Position numbers and translations under genes: made by a program. Source: JABDDM01 sp038240295 (lineage in GTDB: Bacteria; Bacteroidota; Ignavibacteria; Palsa-1295). From it: a DNA stretch of 6,734 nt. This document shows positions 1 through 6,239 of this stretch, in pieces. The notes under the pieces are model-generated. The model ran no database searches and had not been told where the DNA came from. It worked only from the letters and a program-made list of their open reading frames with translations. How positions within the stretch are numbered: the first letter of the stretch is position 1; each line of letters begins with the position of its first letter. The DNA lies in NCBI GenBank assembly GCA_038240295.1, contig JBBSDW010000165.1:1-6734 (forward strand), given 5' to 3'.

Positions 1-206
1 AGGGTTTGCAGTTTCTGCAAACATCCACAATGTTATTGAGTCTGATCTTCTTGAATGCTCACTTCGGTGAGTCGCCGCTTCTGTCATCGATTTTGTTCAT
101 TCCCATAACGCGCTATACGGATCAGCAATGATTCGCGCTTAAGGAAGACTCTCGGATAGAGCATCGATCACTATATCGACACGCCCAAACTCCGAAACAA
201 GTTTAC
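1..206 (+). other. 23S-5S rRNA internal transcribed spacer (partial)
   Basis: This stretch precedes the 5S gene and shows none of the usual 23S 3'-end landmarks (no TACTAAT-type element), so 23S most likely ends before base 1. It can form a perfect 8-bp hairpin at 4-11/15-22 with a TTT loop, a UUCG-tetraloop hairpin at 58-62/67-71, and a weaker 5-bp stem at 164-168/175-179. These are the sort of structures seen in rRNA spacers that guide processing. No tRNA and no ORF are visible. Assignment as spacer is by position. Confidence 0.65.
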
Positions 207-324
<118 letters not shown>

Positions 325-340
325 TTTTTTTTATAAGGTT

Positions 341-380
341 CAACACCATCCTTGAAAAGGGATGGTGTTGTTGTTTGTCT
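341..380 (+). terminator. rRNA operon terminator
   Basis: A perfect 11-bp stem (341-351 with 360-370) with an 8-nt loop is followed by a T-rich tail (371-380). It lies 16 nt after the 5S gene. A separate T8 run directly abuts the 5S closing helix at 325-332 and may act as a first, weaker stop. The position fits intrinsic termination of the rRNA operon. Confidence 0.85.
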
Positions 381-400
381 AATAAACTAACATTGATTTT

Positions 401-1282
401 ATGAAAAAGAATTTTGTCTTCGCTTGCATTGCTTTTGTTTTATCCGCCTGCAGTACCCCACACGATTTGATTCCGAGTAACCCCGCTCCCTCTTTGCCAA
501 CTAACATCGATTGGCAGAATCATAGTACCTTTGCAAATTCCAACAACCCTTTTGATTCTGTAGGATGGTATCACAATGACTGTCTACACTCAGTTGCAAC
601 TCAAAGTAGCTGGACTAGTGATACGAATCAAATCTTAAATGCGGTTGAACGGTATGTGTGGGGTGCTTCGGAAGTGCCCGACTCCATCACTCGGCATAAG
701 GAGTTTTTAAAGTGGTCAGCACAGCATGTTGACAGCTTGTTTGCTCTACTTTACAAAAACCCAACGCTTCAGGGGTATTTTGATAAAGCCGATGCATTCA
801 TACTCAATTCGCTTCTTTCTGCTGATCAGCGAATCGACAGCCTGCGAGCTCTTGAAGACCAAATTGTGGCATCGAACGCTTTAGCGTCAAATCAAAAGGG
901 TTGGATCCTCGGATATTCGGCTGTCGCTCGTTACAGCACTGCCTACTGGTCAGGTGCGGACACAAGTTTATGGCCGTACATAAATTGGGTCCAAGGCACT
1001 TGGTCAAAAGGCTCTCGTCCCACTAGTTATGGACATCCCAAGGTCACAGGAACCCTCCAAAGTACCGTTCTTGCGGATGCTAAAGGATATGCAGCGGGAA
1101 TGGTCGAGGGATTCTTGACGGGTCTTGGAGCCGGAGCAATGCTCGGGAGCCTCGGCGGACCTGCCGGTACGCTTGGGGGAGTAGCGGGAGGAGGAATTGT
1201 TGGCTCGTTAACTGGGGGCGTAGGCAATGCAGCTATTTCGTCAGCTAAGGAAGCTAGCGGTTGGAAGTGGCCATGGGAATAA
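401..1282 (+). CDS. Uncharacterised lipoprotein with Gly-rich (glycine-zipper-like) C-terminus
   Basis: The 293-residue product starts with a lysine-containing n-region and a hydrophobic core, then a lipobox L14-S-A-C17, so it should be exported and lipidated on Cys17. Residues 35-225 look globular and Trp/Tyr-rich. They contain the motif NPFDSVGWYHND at 49-60, reminiscent (from memory, unverified) of an N-P-[YF]-D-x-[VI]-G-x-x-H-N signature in uncharacterised Bacteroidota lipoproteins. Residues 228-282 are dense in Gly and Ala with GxxxG spacings such as GAGAMLGSLGG, resembling glycine-zipper or membrane-inserting segments; the last residues are Trp-rich (WKWPWE). The start has an AT-rich upstream region with no clear Shine-Dalgarno site, but the signal peptide fixes it. 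Its end overlaps the next gene by 10 bp, suggesting joint expression. Function is unknown: an envelope scaffold or a membrane-perturbing protein are both conceivable. Confidence 0.88.
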   Translation: MKKNFVFACIAFVLSACSTPHDLIPSNPAPSLPTNIDWQNHSTFANSNNPFDSVGWYHNDCLHSVATQSSWTSDTNQILNAVERYVWGASEVPDSITRHKEFLKWSAQHVDSLFALLYKNPTLQGYFDKADAFILNSLLSADQRIDSLRALEDQIVASNALASNQKGWILGYSAVARYSTAYWSGADTSLWPYINWVQGTWSKGSRPTSYGHPKVTGTLQSTVLADAKGYAAGMVEGFLTGLGAGAMLGSLGGPAGTLGGVAGGGIVGSLTGGVGNAAISSAKEASGWKWPWE

Positions 1283-1602
1283 GACAAACAACCTGCCATG
1301 TCCCCATCTTTTCATCCGTAGCCGAAGAGTTGTTAGTAGTCGTTGGCTACCTTGTGAGTATGGTTATACTCGCTTCGACGCAGTTTCTGCTGAACCACTT
1401 AACATCCCCATATCTGGGATTGCCTAAACCAATGCAAGAGGTTGTTCTGATATCAGAAATTGTATTCGTACCATTTTTCGTTAAGCTGAGTGTTCGTAGG
1501 AAAGAAGCACAATGGAGTCCTGTACGGTACTTAGTATTTTCCGGGATGCTCGCTGTGCTTGCTGGTATGGGAGGGTATCTAGGATATCTCCTGGTTTACT
1601 GA
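1273..1602 (+). CDS. Small membrane protein, three predicted transmembrane segments
   Basis: This 109-residue protein has no recognised family. Hydrophobic stretches at about residues 20-40, 56-72 and 85-108 suggest three membrane helices. A basic loop after the second helix (KLSVRRK, residues 71-77) would favour the cytoplasm by the positive-inside rule. The third segment is Gly-rich (GMGGYLGY). I chose ATG 1273 over the upstream in-frame TTG at 1261 because GGAAG at 1263-1267 is a plausible ribosome site 5 nt before it. The start lies inside the last codons of the lipoprotein gene (10-bp overlap, different frame), typical of translational coupling, and a strong terminator follows 18 nt after the stop. 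The pair may work together in the envelope; an immunity or partner role is inference only. Confidence 0.72.
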   Translation: MGIRQTTCHVPIFSSVAEELLVVVGYLVSMVILASTQFLLNHLTSPYLGLPKPMQEVVLISEIVFVPFFVKLSVRRKEAQWSPVRYLVFSGMLAVLAGMGGYLGYLLVY

Positions 1603-1620
1603 ACACTTCCCATCTTTGGG

Positions 1621-1653
1621 ACGACCCGCCAGATTGGCGGGTCGTTTTTTTTT
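1621..1653 (+). terminator. Strong intrinsic terminator of the lipoprotein unit
   Basis: A perfect 11-bp GC-rich stem (1621-1631 with 1635-1645), a 3-nt GAT loop and a run of nine T (1645-1653) form a textbook rho-independent terminator, 18 nt after the stop codon of the small membrane protein. Confidence 0.95.
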
Positions 1654-2122
1654 GATGTCGAGCTAGTTTGCTATGTTTTACGCAGTGCTCTGCCTCCTCT
1701 CCTAACCTCCCGGGGATTTGTTTACTACTCTCCGCGTTTCTTGTAGACAAAGCTAACACTATGCGCTAACACATTGAACTAACCGATTCGGGGCCGATCC
1801 ACACAGCAATGATTCGGAGCCGCCAACAGCGGAAAGATCTGGGGGGCTTCATCCAAGCAGCCTGCTGCGAAGTTTGGAAATTTATTCGCTCCGTCGATCT
1901 TCCCGGACCGGGGCGACATGTTGTGCTGCGTTTGGATAGGAAAGGTCGGTTGAGGTTGGGCCGGAGGTGTCTGAGACGTTCATCGGATATGACCGGACCC
2001 ACTGCTCTTAGATGCCATCTGGCCGTGTGGTCTCGACTGTGCATTCGGGCCGTACGGGCGTGTATTCGAATCGCATGCCGCGATTCGGCAGCGCGCTGAA
2101 AATTGGCGTCGAATCCAATAAG
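1654..2122. other. Intergenic stretch without a convincing gene
   Basis: Open frames exist on both strands here (for example 1809-2099 + and 1766-2230 -). They overlap each other, are rich in Arg, Cys, His and Ser, have no ribosome site, and show no domain I recognise; the minus one also runs through the repeat that follows. The only structure seen is a perfect 8-bp hairpin at 2067-2074/2080-2087 with a 5-nt loop. It may be decayed mobile or gene sequence, but nothing identifies it. Confidence 0.6.
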
Positions 2123-2238
2123 CCCTCCTTTCGAAGGAGTGGTTTGGGGTGGTTGAGCCCCGCTCCGGAGTCTTCTCGAAACTAATATCGCGGAGACCGA
2201 GAGCAACCACCCCCCAACCCCCACCTTCAAAAGGCGGA
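2123..2238. repeat. Inverted-repeat element, unit 1 of a diverged tandem pair
   Basis: The left arm (2123-2155, CCCTCCTTTCGAAGGAGT followed by GGTTTGGGGTGGTTG) is imperfectly complementary to the right arm (2204-2238, starting CAACCACCCCCCAACCCCC). The G-rich strand is in the left arm and the C-rich strand in the right arm, separated by a roughly 48-nt core. It resembles the short palindromic intergenic repeats common in Bacteroidota/Chlorobi-type genomes. No transposase is encoded, so it would be non-autonomous (MITE- or REP-like). Confidence 0.65.
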
Positions 2239-2345
2239 ATCTTTTTATTTAAAAAGTTTGGGGTCGTTGTCCCCGTTTGATCTTGAAACTAATAAGTTTT
2301 GCGACCGAAAGAATCCGCCACCCAAAACCACTGACTTCAAAGGGC
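2233..2345. repeat. Inverted-repeat element, unit 2 (diverged copy)
   Basis: This is a second, more decayed copy. GGCGGAATCTTT at 2233-2244 is matched in inverse by AAAGAATCCGCC at 2308-2319. The core word GAAACTAAT of unit 1 (2178-2186) recurs at 2285-2293, a spacing of 107 bp, and both are followed by GACCGA(G/A)AG and a C-rich arm. GTTTGGGG(T)(G/C)GTTG also occurs in both left halves. A fragment of a third left arm, CCCTCCTTTTGAGGA, lies at 2377-2391. Confidence 0.5.
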
Positions 2346-2476
2346 AAAACAGATGTAAATAAGAAAAGCCAAAAATCCCTCCTTTTGAGGACTCTTTGCA
2401 AAACCCTGGAAATAGTTTAAACGAAGTTGCCGAGGCAGATGCTTGGTGAAGGTCATCACCTTCAACTGCAACGATT

Positions 2477-2670
2477 ATGATGAATCACAATCAATTAAGT
2501 GTTTCTGATCAGGAGCGTTCTGCTCGTCAACGCAGCGTTCCGCGGGCGGCGGTTCGTTTACGTTCGATCGGTGCATTTGTCAACTGGGTAGCGCTTGAAG
2601 CATTGTTGCCTGGCAAGGACAAGCTGACCGAGACACGCCGGCGTGTTGGTGGTCGTCCTCGCTATCCCGA
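2477..2670 (+). pseudogene. Possible transposase N-terminal remnant (IS5-like)
   Basis: An open frame from ATG 2477 reads, at residues 28-68, RLRSIGAFVNWVALEALLP, then a short basic stretch, then VGGRPRYPELRM. Hydrophobic-x-W-x-x-LE-x-LL followed some 15 residues later by GRPxYP is the layout at the N-terminus of IS5-family transposases. The frame then runs into the repeat word GCTCAGGATGACTTG (2671-2685) and no catalytic DDE region follows, so at most a fragment survives. The match is from memory of the family pattern; the remaining residues are unremarkable, and it could be coincidence. A functional small protein seems unlikely. Confidence 0.35.
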
Positions 2671-2690
2671 GCTCAGGATGACTTGTGAAG
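2669..2690 (+). repeat. Orphan right-arm fragment of the TIR repeat family
   Basis: GAGCTCAGGATGACTTGTG matches the right end of the elements ending at 3160 and 3450 (GGGCTCAGGATGACTTGTTT). No matching left arm is seen upstream, so this is a truncated copy abutting the transposase-like fragment. Confidence 0.55.
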
Positions 2691-2735
2691 GAGTGTCGAG
2701 TTGTCGTCAACAGTTAGCCCTTCGTTCAGAGTGTG

Positions 2736-2782
2736 GTCGGGATAAATCCCGACCTACGCCGTAGGTCGGGTTTTAACCCGAC
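2736..2782. repeat. Large palindrome, 22-bp arms with GCC loop
   Basis: Arms 2736-2757 and 2761-2782 are inverse complements at 20 of 22 positions around a 3-nt loop. Each arm is itself a small palindrome (GTCGGGATAAATCCCGAC on the left, GTCGGGTTTTAACCCGAC on the right), so the sequence can fold as one long hairpin or two short ones. It lacks a T-run, so it is not a classical terminator. A decayed version lies at the equivalent place in the second copy of the duplication (about 3213-3259). Confidence 0.8.
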
Positions 2783-2835
2783 TTCGAATCTCGAAAACGC
2801 GGCACTGCTTATTTCTAGTAACACTCTTTAAAGCG

Positions 2836-3160
2836 GTCATTCCGAGCCCGGCGAAGAATATTGTTTAGTTCTCATACGCAATTGGGCATTCAACATGCCC
2901 CACCAGACGGACGGGACGTCTGTCCCACGCGATGGATTTCCTCGGAATCGATGTTTGACCAAAGCAAAAACATTACCGCGTGGGGCGGACGTCCCGTCCG
3001 TCTGGCGGGGTGGTATCGAGGCCTCTCCAATTGTATCGATGATCGGTCGGCGGCTAGAAGACTTCGATTGCCTTTTTTGAAGACTTCGAGAAAATTTCCT
3101 GCCTGAACTTCGGCAGTCAGCCGAACCCATCATAAGATCCTTTGTCGGGCTCAGGATGAC
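2836..3160. repeat. TIR element copy B, carrying a nested hairpin
   Basis: Left arm 2836-2862 begins GTCATTCCGAGCCCGGCGAA and right arm 3134-3160 ends GTCGGGCTCAGGATGAC; they match as inverted repeats at 21 of 27 positions. The interior holds a second, stronger inverted repeat (2898-3010) and a small stem at 3109-3114/3120-3125. Compared with copy C the unit is about 188 nt longer. No protein is encoded: the overlapping frames merely translate the repeat. Confidence 0.65.
2898..3010. repeat. Inverted repeat with 34-nt arms nested in copy B
   Basis: Arm 2898-2931 and arm 2977-3010 are complementary at 31 of 34 positions; two of the three exceptions would be G-U pairs in + strand RNA. The 45-nt loop can add a 6-bp stem (ATGTTT 2951-2956 with AAACAT 2968-2973). 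The arm core is GACGGACGGGACGTCTGTCC. This looks like a separate dispersed palindromic element inserted into, or retained in, one copy of the surrounding repeat. It has no T-tract and no coding content. Confidence 0.8.
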
Positions 3161-3205
3161 TTGTTTGTAAAAATTGATTTTAGGCCAAAAGGGACCCTTC
3201 TTGAG

Positions 3206-3340
3206 GAGTGTGGTCGGGATGACTTGCGACACTGAATATAGGTCTGGTTTCAAAATGACTTCGAACCTCGAAAACGGTTAGCATCATGGTTCCAGGAGCG
3301 CTCTTTGAAAGCGGTCATTCTGAGCCCGGCGAAGAATCTT
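3206..3340 (+). repeat. Second copy of a ~135-bp segmental duplication (first at 2729-2861)
   Basis: GAGTGTGGTCGGGAT occurs at 2729-2743 and 3206-3220. GACTTCGAA(T/C)CTCGAAAACG occurs at 2780-2799 and 3257-3276, and CTCTTT(A/G)AAAGCGGTCATT leads into the left arm at 2836 and 3314. The offset is constant at 477-478 bp, with matching internal spacing, so this is one duplicated block rather than scattered short words. Confidence 0.75.
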
Positions 3341-3450
3341 ACCATTCGTTTGCATCGCTTCAGGACTTCGAGTACAAAGCCAAAGTCGTCAACAGAACTG
3401 AGGGAGTCAGCCGAACCAACCATAAGACCCTTCGTCGGGCTCAGGATGAC
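3314..3450. repeat. TIR element copy C (short form)
   Basis: Left arm 3314-3340 (GTCATTCTGAGCCCGGCGAA...) and right arm 3424-3450 (...TTCGTCGGGCTCAGGATGAC) match as inverted repeats at 23 of 27 positions; all four mismatches are transitions. The inner right flank AGTCAGCCGAACC (3405-3417) is also present in copy B (3115-3127). At 137 nt with no ORF of its own it has MITE-like dimensions. Confidence 0.75.
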
Positions 3451-3497
3451 TTGTTTGAAAGTGAGTCCTCAACCTCGGGGCAATAGCCTTGACAACG

Positions 3498-3550
3498 GTT
3501 ATTCTGAGCCGAACCGACCATAAGATCCTTCGTCTCCATCTCAGGATGAC
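3498..3550. repeat. TIR element copy D (internally deleted)
   Basis: A 13-nt left-arm stub (GTTATTCTGAGCC, 3498-3510) runs directly into GAACC(G)ACCATAAGATCCTTCG and ends in CTCAGGATGAC (3540-3550). These are the same outer and inner right-end words as in copies B and C, so the left interior has been lost. Confidence 0.6.
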
Positions 3551-3602
3551 ATGACTCTATTATTGCATATAAGACAGAGCGCCTTCTCTTTTCGCCTTGG
3601 AT

Positions 3603-3630
3603 AAAAAAAAGCCGCGACTTTCGTCGCGGC
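3603..3630 (-). terminator. clpC intrinsic terminator
   Basis: Read on the minus strand, GCCGCGAC-GAAA-GTCGCGGC (3630 to 3611) is a perfect 8-bp stem with a GNRA tetraloop, followed by eight T (3610-3603). It begins 20 nt after the clpC stop codon. Strong and unambiguous for minus-strand transcription. Confidence 0.95.
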
Positions 3631-3650
3631 CGATGTCTACATTACAACGA

Positions 3651-6239
3651 TCAGGTCGTTGCTGGTTCGGGTTTGTTGCCTTCGTCCGGTTTGTCGTCGT
3701 GATGTTCGAGAAGTTTTTCCGGTTGGGGTTCCATGCCGGCTTCTTTCATTACGTCGTCGAGCGATGCGGTTGGCGTTGATGCTTCGCCGATGTTTTCGAT
3801 CGTGAAGATCAGTTCGGCGCCGTTGCCGGCGACGTCTACCTTCACGAGCGTACCAGCCTTCACGGTACCTTTCAGGATCTCCTCGGCGATCGGATCTTCG
3901 ACATACTTCTGCATTGCACGGCGAAGTGGACGTGCTCCATACTGTTTGTCGTAGCCTTTATCTGCAAGGAATTCGAGCGCCTTTTCGGTCAGCTGGACAT
4001 TGACGCCCATCTGTTCGACACGTACGAGAAGTTTCTTGAGCGAGATCTGGATGATCTGCACAATATCTTCTTTTGCGAGCTGGCGGAAGACGATCGTATC
4101 GTCGATACGATTCAGGAATTCCGGATTGAAGAGACGCTTCATCGACTCGTCGATCTGCTCCCGCATCTTATCATGTTCGCCCGCGAGCGACGAAGATTCT
4201 CCGAAGCCGATCTTCGCCTGCTTCTTGATATCCTTCGTGCCGACGTTCGAAGTCATGATGATGATCGTATTCTTGAAGTCGACTTTGCGGCCGAGCGAGT
4301 CGGTCAGAATGCCATCGTCGAGTACCTGCAACAAAATGTTGAAGACATCAGGGTGAGCTTTTTCGATTTCGTCCAGTAGCACTACAGAATAAGGCTTGCG
4401 GCGCACCTTTTCGGTGAGCTGACCGCCTTCTTCGTATCCAACATATCCCGGAGGCGCCCCGACCAAACGCGATACGCTAAATTTCTCCATGTATTCCGAC
4501 ATGTCGATTCTGATAAGCGCTTCGTCGGAATCGAAGAGATAGCGAGCAACAGCCTTTGCAAGCTCAGTCTTTCCGACGCCGGTTGGTCCGAGGAAAATAA
4601 AACTTCCGATTGGGCGCATCGGGTCTTTGAGTCCGGCGCGTGTGCGACGAATTGCTTTGGTAAGCTTTTCGATCGCTTCGTCCTGACCGACAACGACACC
4701 GCGAAGTGCATCGAGCATGTTGAGAAGCTTGAGGCTCTCGCTCTCGGCAACTTTGTTGACCGGAATACCTGTCATCATTGCGATGACGTCTGCCATGTCG
4801 TCCTCGGTTACGGCATAGACCTGCGATCCGGCTTCGAGCTCCCATTCCTGCATGGCGAGTTCGAGATCGCTCTGATATTTTTTCTCGAGATCGCGTAAGC
4901 GAGCCGCTTCTTCGAAGTTCTGCGTCTTGACGACGAGATTCTTTTCGCCTTTTACATCTTCGATCTTCTTTTCAAGTTCTTCGATGTTCTTTGGAGCATG
5001 AACGTTCGCGAGATGGACACGCGAGCCTGCTTCATCGAGTACATCGATCGCTTTATCGGGCAGGAATCGATCGGTGATATAGCGGTCCGACATTTTGACA
5101 GCTGCCTCGATCGCCTTCTCCGAATAGCTCACACTGTGATGCTCTTCGTATTTTTGCTTGATGTTGTTCAGGATGCGGATCGTCTGATCGACTGTCGGCG
5201 GCTCGACCAAAATTTTCTGGAACCGACGATCGAGTGCGCCATCTTTTTCGATGTACTGGCGATACTCATCGAGTGTCGTTGCACCAATGCACTGGATGTC
5301 GCCGCGGGCAAGTGCCGGCTTGAACATATTCGAAGCATCGAGCGAACCCGAAGCACCGCCTGCGCCAACGATCGTATGAAGTTCGTCGATAAAGAGAATG
5401 ACGTCTTTCGCTTTTTCAAGCTCGTTCATCACGGCCTTCATGCGTTCTTCGAACTGTCCGCGATACTTTGTGCCGGCCACAAGTGCAGCAAGATCGAGCG
5501 TGACGACGCGCTTCTCATAAAGAATGCGCGGTACCTTCTTCTGCACGATGCGAAGTGCGAGGCCTTCGGCGATCGCAGTCTTGCCAACACCAGGCTCGCC
5601 GATGAGCACGGGGTTGTTCTTCTTGCGACGCGAGAGCACCTGGCTGAGGCGCTCGATTTCTTTTTCGCGTCCGACGATCGGGTCGAGTTTGTCTTCGCCG
5701 GCGAGCTTTGTCAAATCGCGACCGAAGTTATCGAGCACCGGCGTCTTCGTGCGCTCGGGCTTCTTCTCCTGCTGCACCTGCTTTGGTGGAGAGGAGGGAC
5801 GCCCGGAGATGATGTTGTCAAGTTCGGCACGAACGCCGTCGTAGGTGACTTGAAACTGATTGAGAATTTGTGCTGCAATGTTATCCTCATCGCGCAACAG
5901 CGAAAGGAGCAAATGCTCGGTGCCGATGACATCGGACTTATAAAGCTTCGCTTCGAGGTAGGTGATCTTGAGCACCTTCTCGGCTTGTTTGGTCAGCGGG
6001 ATATTGCCGATCGTGAGCGTTGCGCCGCTCGAGCGAACGGTATCCTCGATCGCCTTTTTGATCTTGTAAAGATCGGCTCCGAGATTGCGAAGAATTTTTA
6101 CGGCAATTCCTTCGCCTTCGCGAATGATGCCGAGGAGCAGATGCTCCGTTCCGATATAGTCATGGCCCAGACGGATCGCTTCTTCACGACTTAAGCGGAT
6201 AACGTCCTGGACGCGATTTGAAAAATTTCCTTCGGGCAT
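3651..6239 (-). CDS. clpC: ATP-dependent Clp protease ATP-binding subunit ClpC
   Basis: The 862-residue Hsp100 AAA+ unfoldase threads substrates into ClpP in the cytoplasm. Two Clp-N repeats occupy about 4-145. NBD1 has Walker A GEPGVGKT (214-221), Walker B VILFIDE (280-286), pore Tyr in GTKYRG (256-261) and an arginine finger pair at 338-339. The short middle domain carries a UVR-type motif, NFEEAARLRDLEKKY (441-455), which marks ClpC rather than ClpB. NBD2 has GPTGVGKT (551-558), VVLLDE (619-624), pore loop GYVGY (598-602) and sensor-2 GAR (768-770). The IGF tripeptide (677-679) is the ClpP-docking loop, so it should partner with ClpP. The C-terminus ends in a charged, Pro/Glu-rich tail. 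All key ATPase residues are present and the length is normal. ATG 6239 gives the family-typical N-terminus (GNFSNRVQDVIRLSREEA); no clear ribosome site precedes it. It stands alone, without ctsR or mcsAB beside it. Confidence 0.98.
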   Translation of the reverse strand: MPEGNFSNRVQDVIRLSREEAIRLGHDYIGTEHLLLGIIREGEGIAVKILRNLGADLYKIKKAIEDTVRSSGATLTIGNIPLTKQAEKVLKITYLEAKLYKSDVIGTEHLLLSLLRDEDNIAAQILNQFQVTYDGVRAELDNIISGRPSSPPKQVQQEKKPERTKTPVLDNFGRDLTKLAGEDKLDPIVGREKEIERLSQVLSRRKKNNPVLIGEPGVGKTAIAEGLALRIVQKKVPRILYEKRVVTLDLAALVAGTKYRGQFEERMKAVMNELEKAKDVILFIDELHTIVGAGGASGSLDASNMFKPALARGDIQCIGATTLDEYRQYIEKDGALDRRFQKILVEPPTVDQTIRILNNIKQKYEEHHSVSYSEKAIEAAVKMSDRYITDRFLPDKAIDVLDEAGSRVHLANVHAPKNIEELEKKIEDVKGEKNLVVKTQNFEEAARLRDLEKKYQSDLELAMQEWELEAGSQVYAVTEDDMADVIAMMTGIPVNKVAESESLKLLNMLDALRGVVVGQDEAIEKLTKAIRRTRAGLKDPMRPIGSFIFLGPTGVGKTELAKAVARYLFDSDEALIRIDMSEYMEKFSVSRLVGAPPGYVGYEEGGQLTEKVRRKPYSVVLLDEIEKAHPDVFNILLQVLDDGILTDSLGRKVDFKNTIIIMTSNVGTKDIKKQAKIGFGESSSLAGEHDKMREQIDESMKRLFNPEFLNRIDDTIVFRQLAKEDIVQIIQISLKKLLVRVEQMGVNVQLTEKALEFLADKGYDKQYGARPLRRAMQKYVEDPIAEEILKGTVKAGTLVKVDVAGNGAELIFTIENIGEASTPTASLDDVMKEAGMEPQPEKLLEHHDDKPDEGNKPEPATT

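Noticed and set aside
1766..2230. 154-codon minus-strand frame
   Set aside because: Rich in Arg, His, Ser and Trp, without a domain or ribosome site, overlapped by other frames, and its first third is a translation of the inverted-repeat element at 2123-2238.
2837..3253. 138-codon minus-strand frame and overlapping + frames (2861-3106, 2895-3080)
   Set aside because: They translate the TIR element and the nested hairpin; strings such as QTDGTSxPRG and VILSPxKxL are typical products of such repeats read through, not of genes.
3286..3523. Two overlapping + frames of 66 and 72 codons
   Set aside because: Both are readings of TIR copy C in different frames (SEPGEES, ILSPAKNL), with no independent coding evidence.
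2123..3550. Possible CRISPR array in the repeat-rich region
   Set aside because: Repeats are few, unevenly spaced, diverged and palindromic at element scale; there are no regular spacers and no cas genes.
4998..6194. 398-codon open frame on the + strand, antisense to clpC
   Set aside because: It lies wholly inside the reverse complement of a highly conserved, complete ClpC gene; its composition is that of a codon-bias shadow and no domain or ribosome site is visible.
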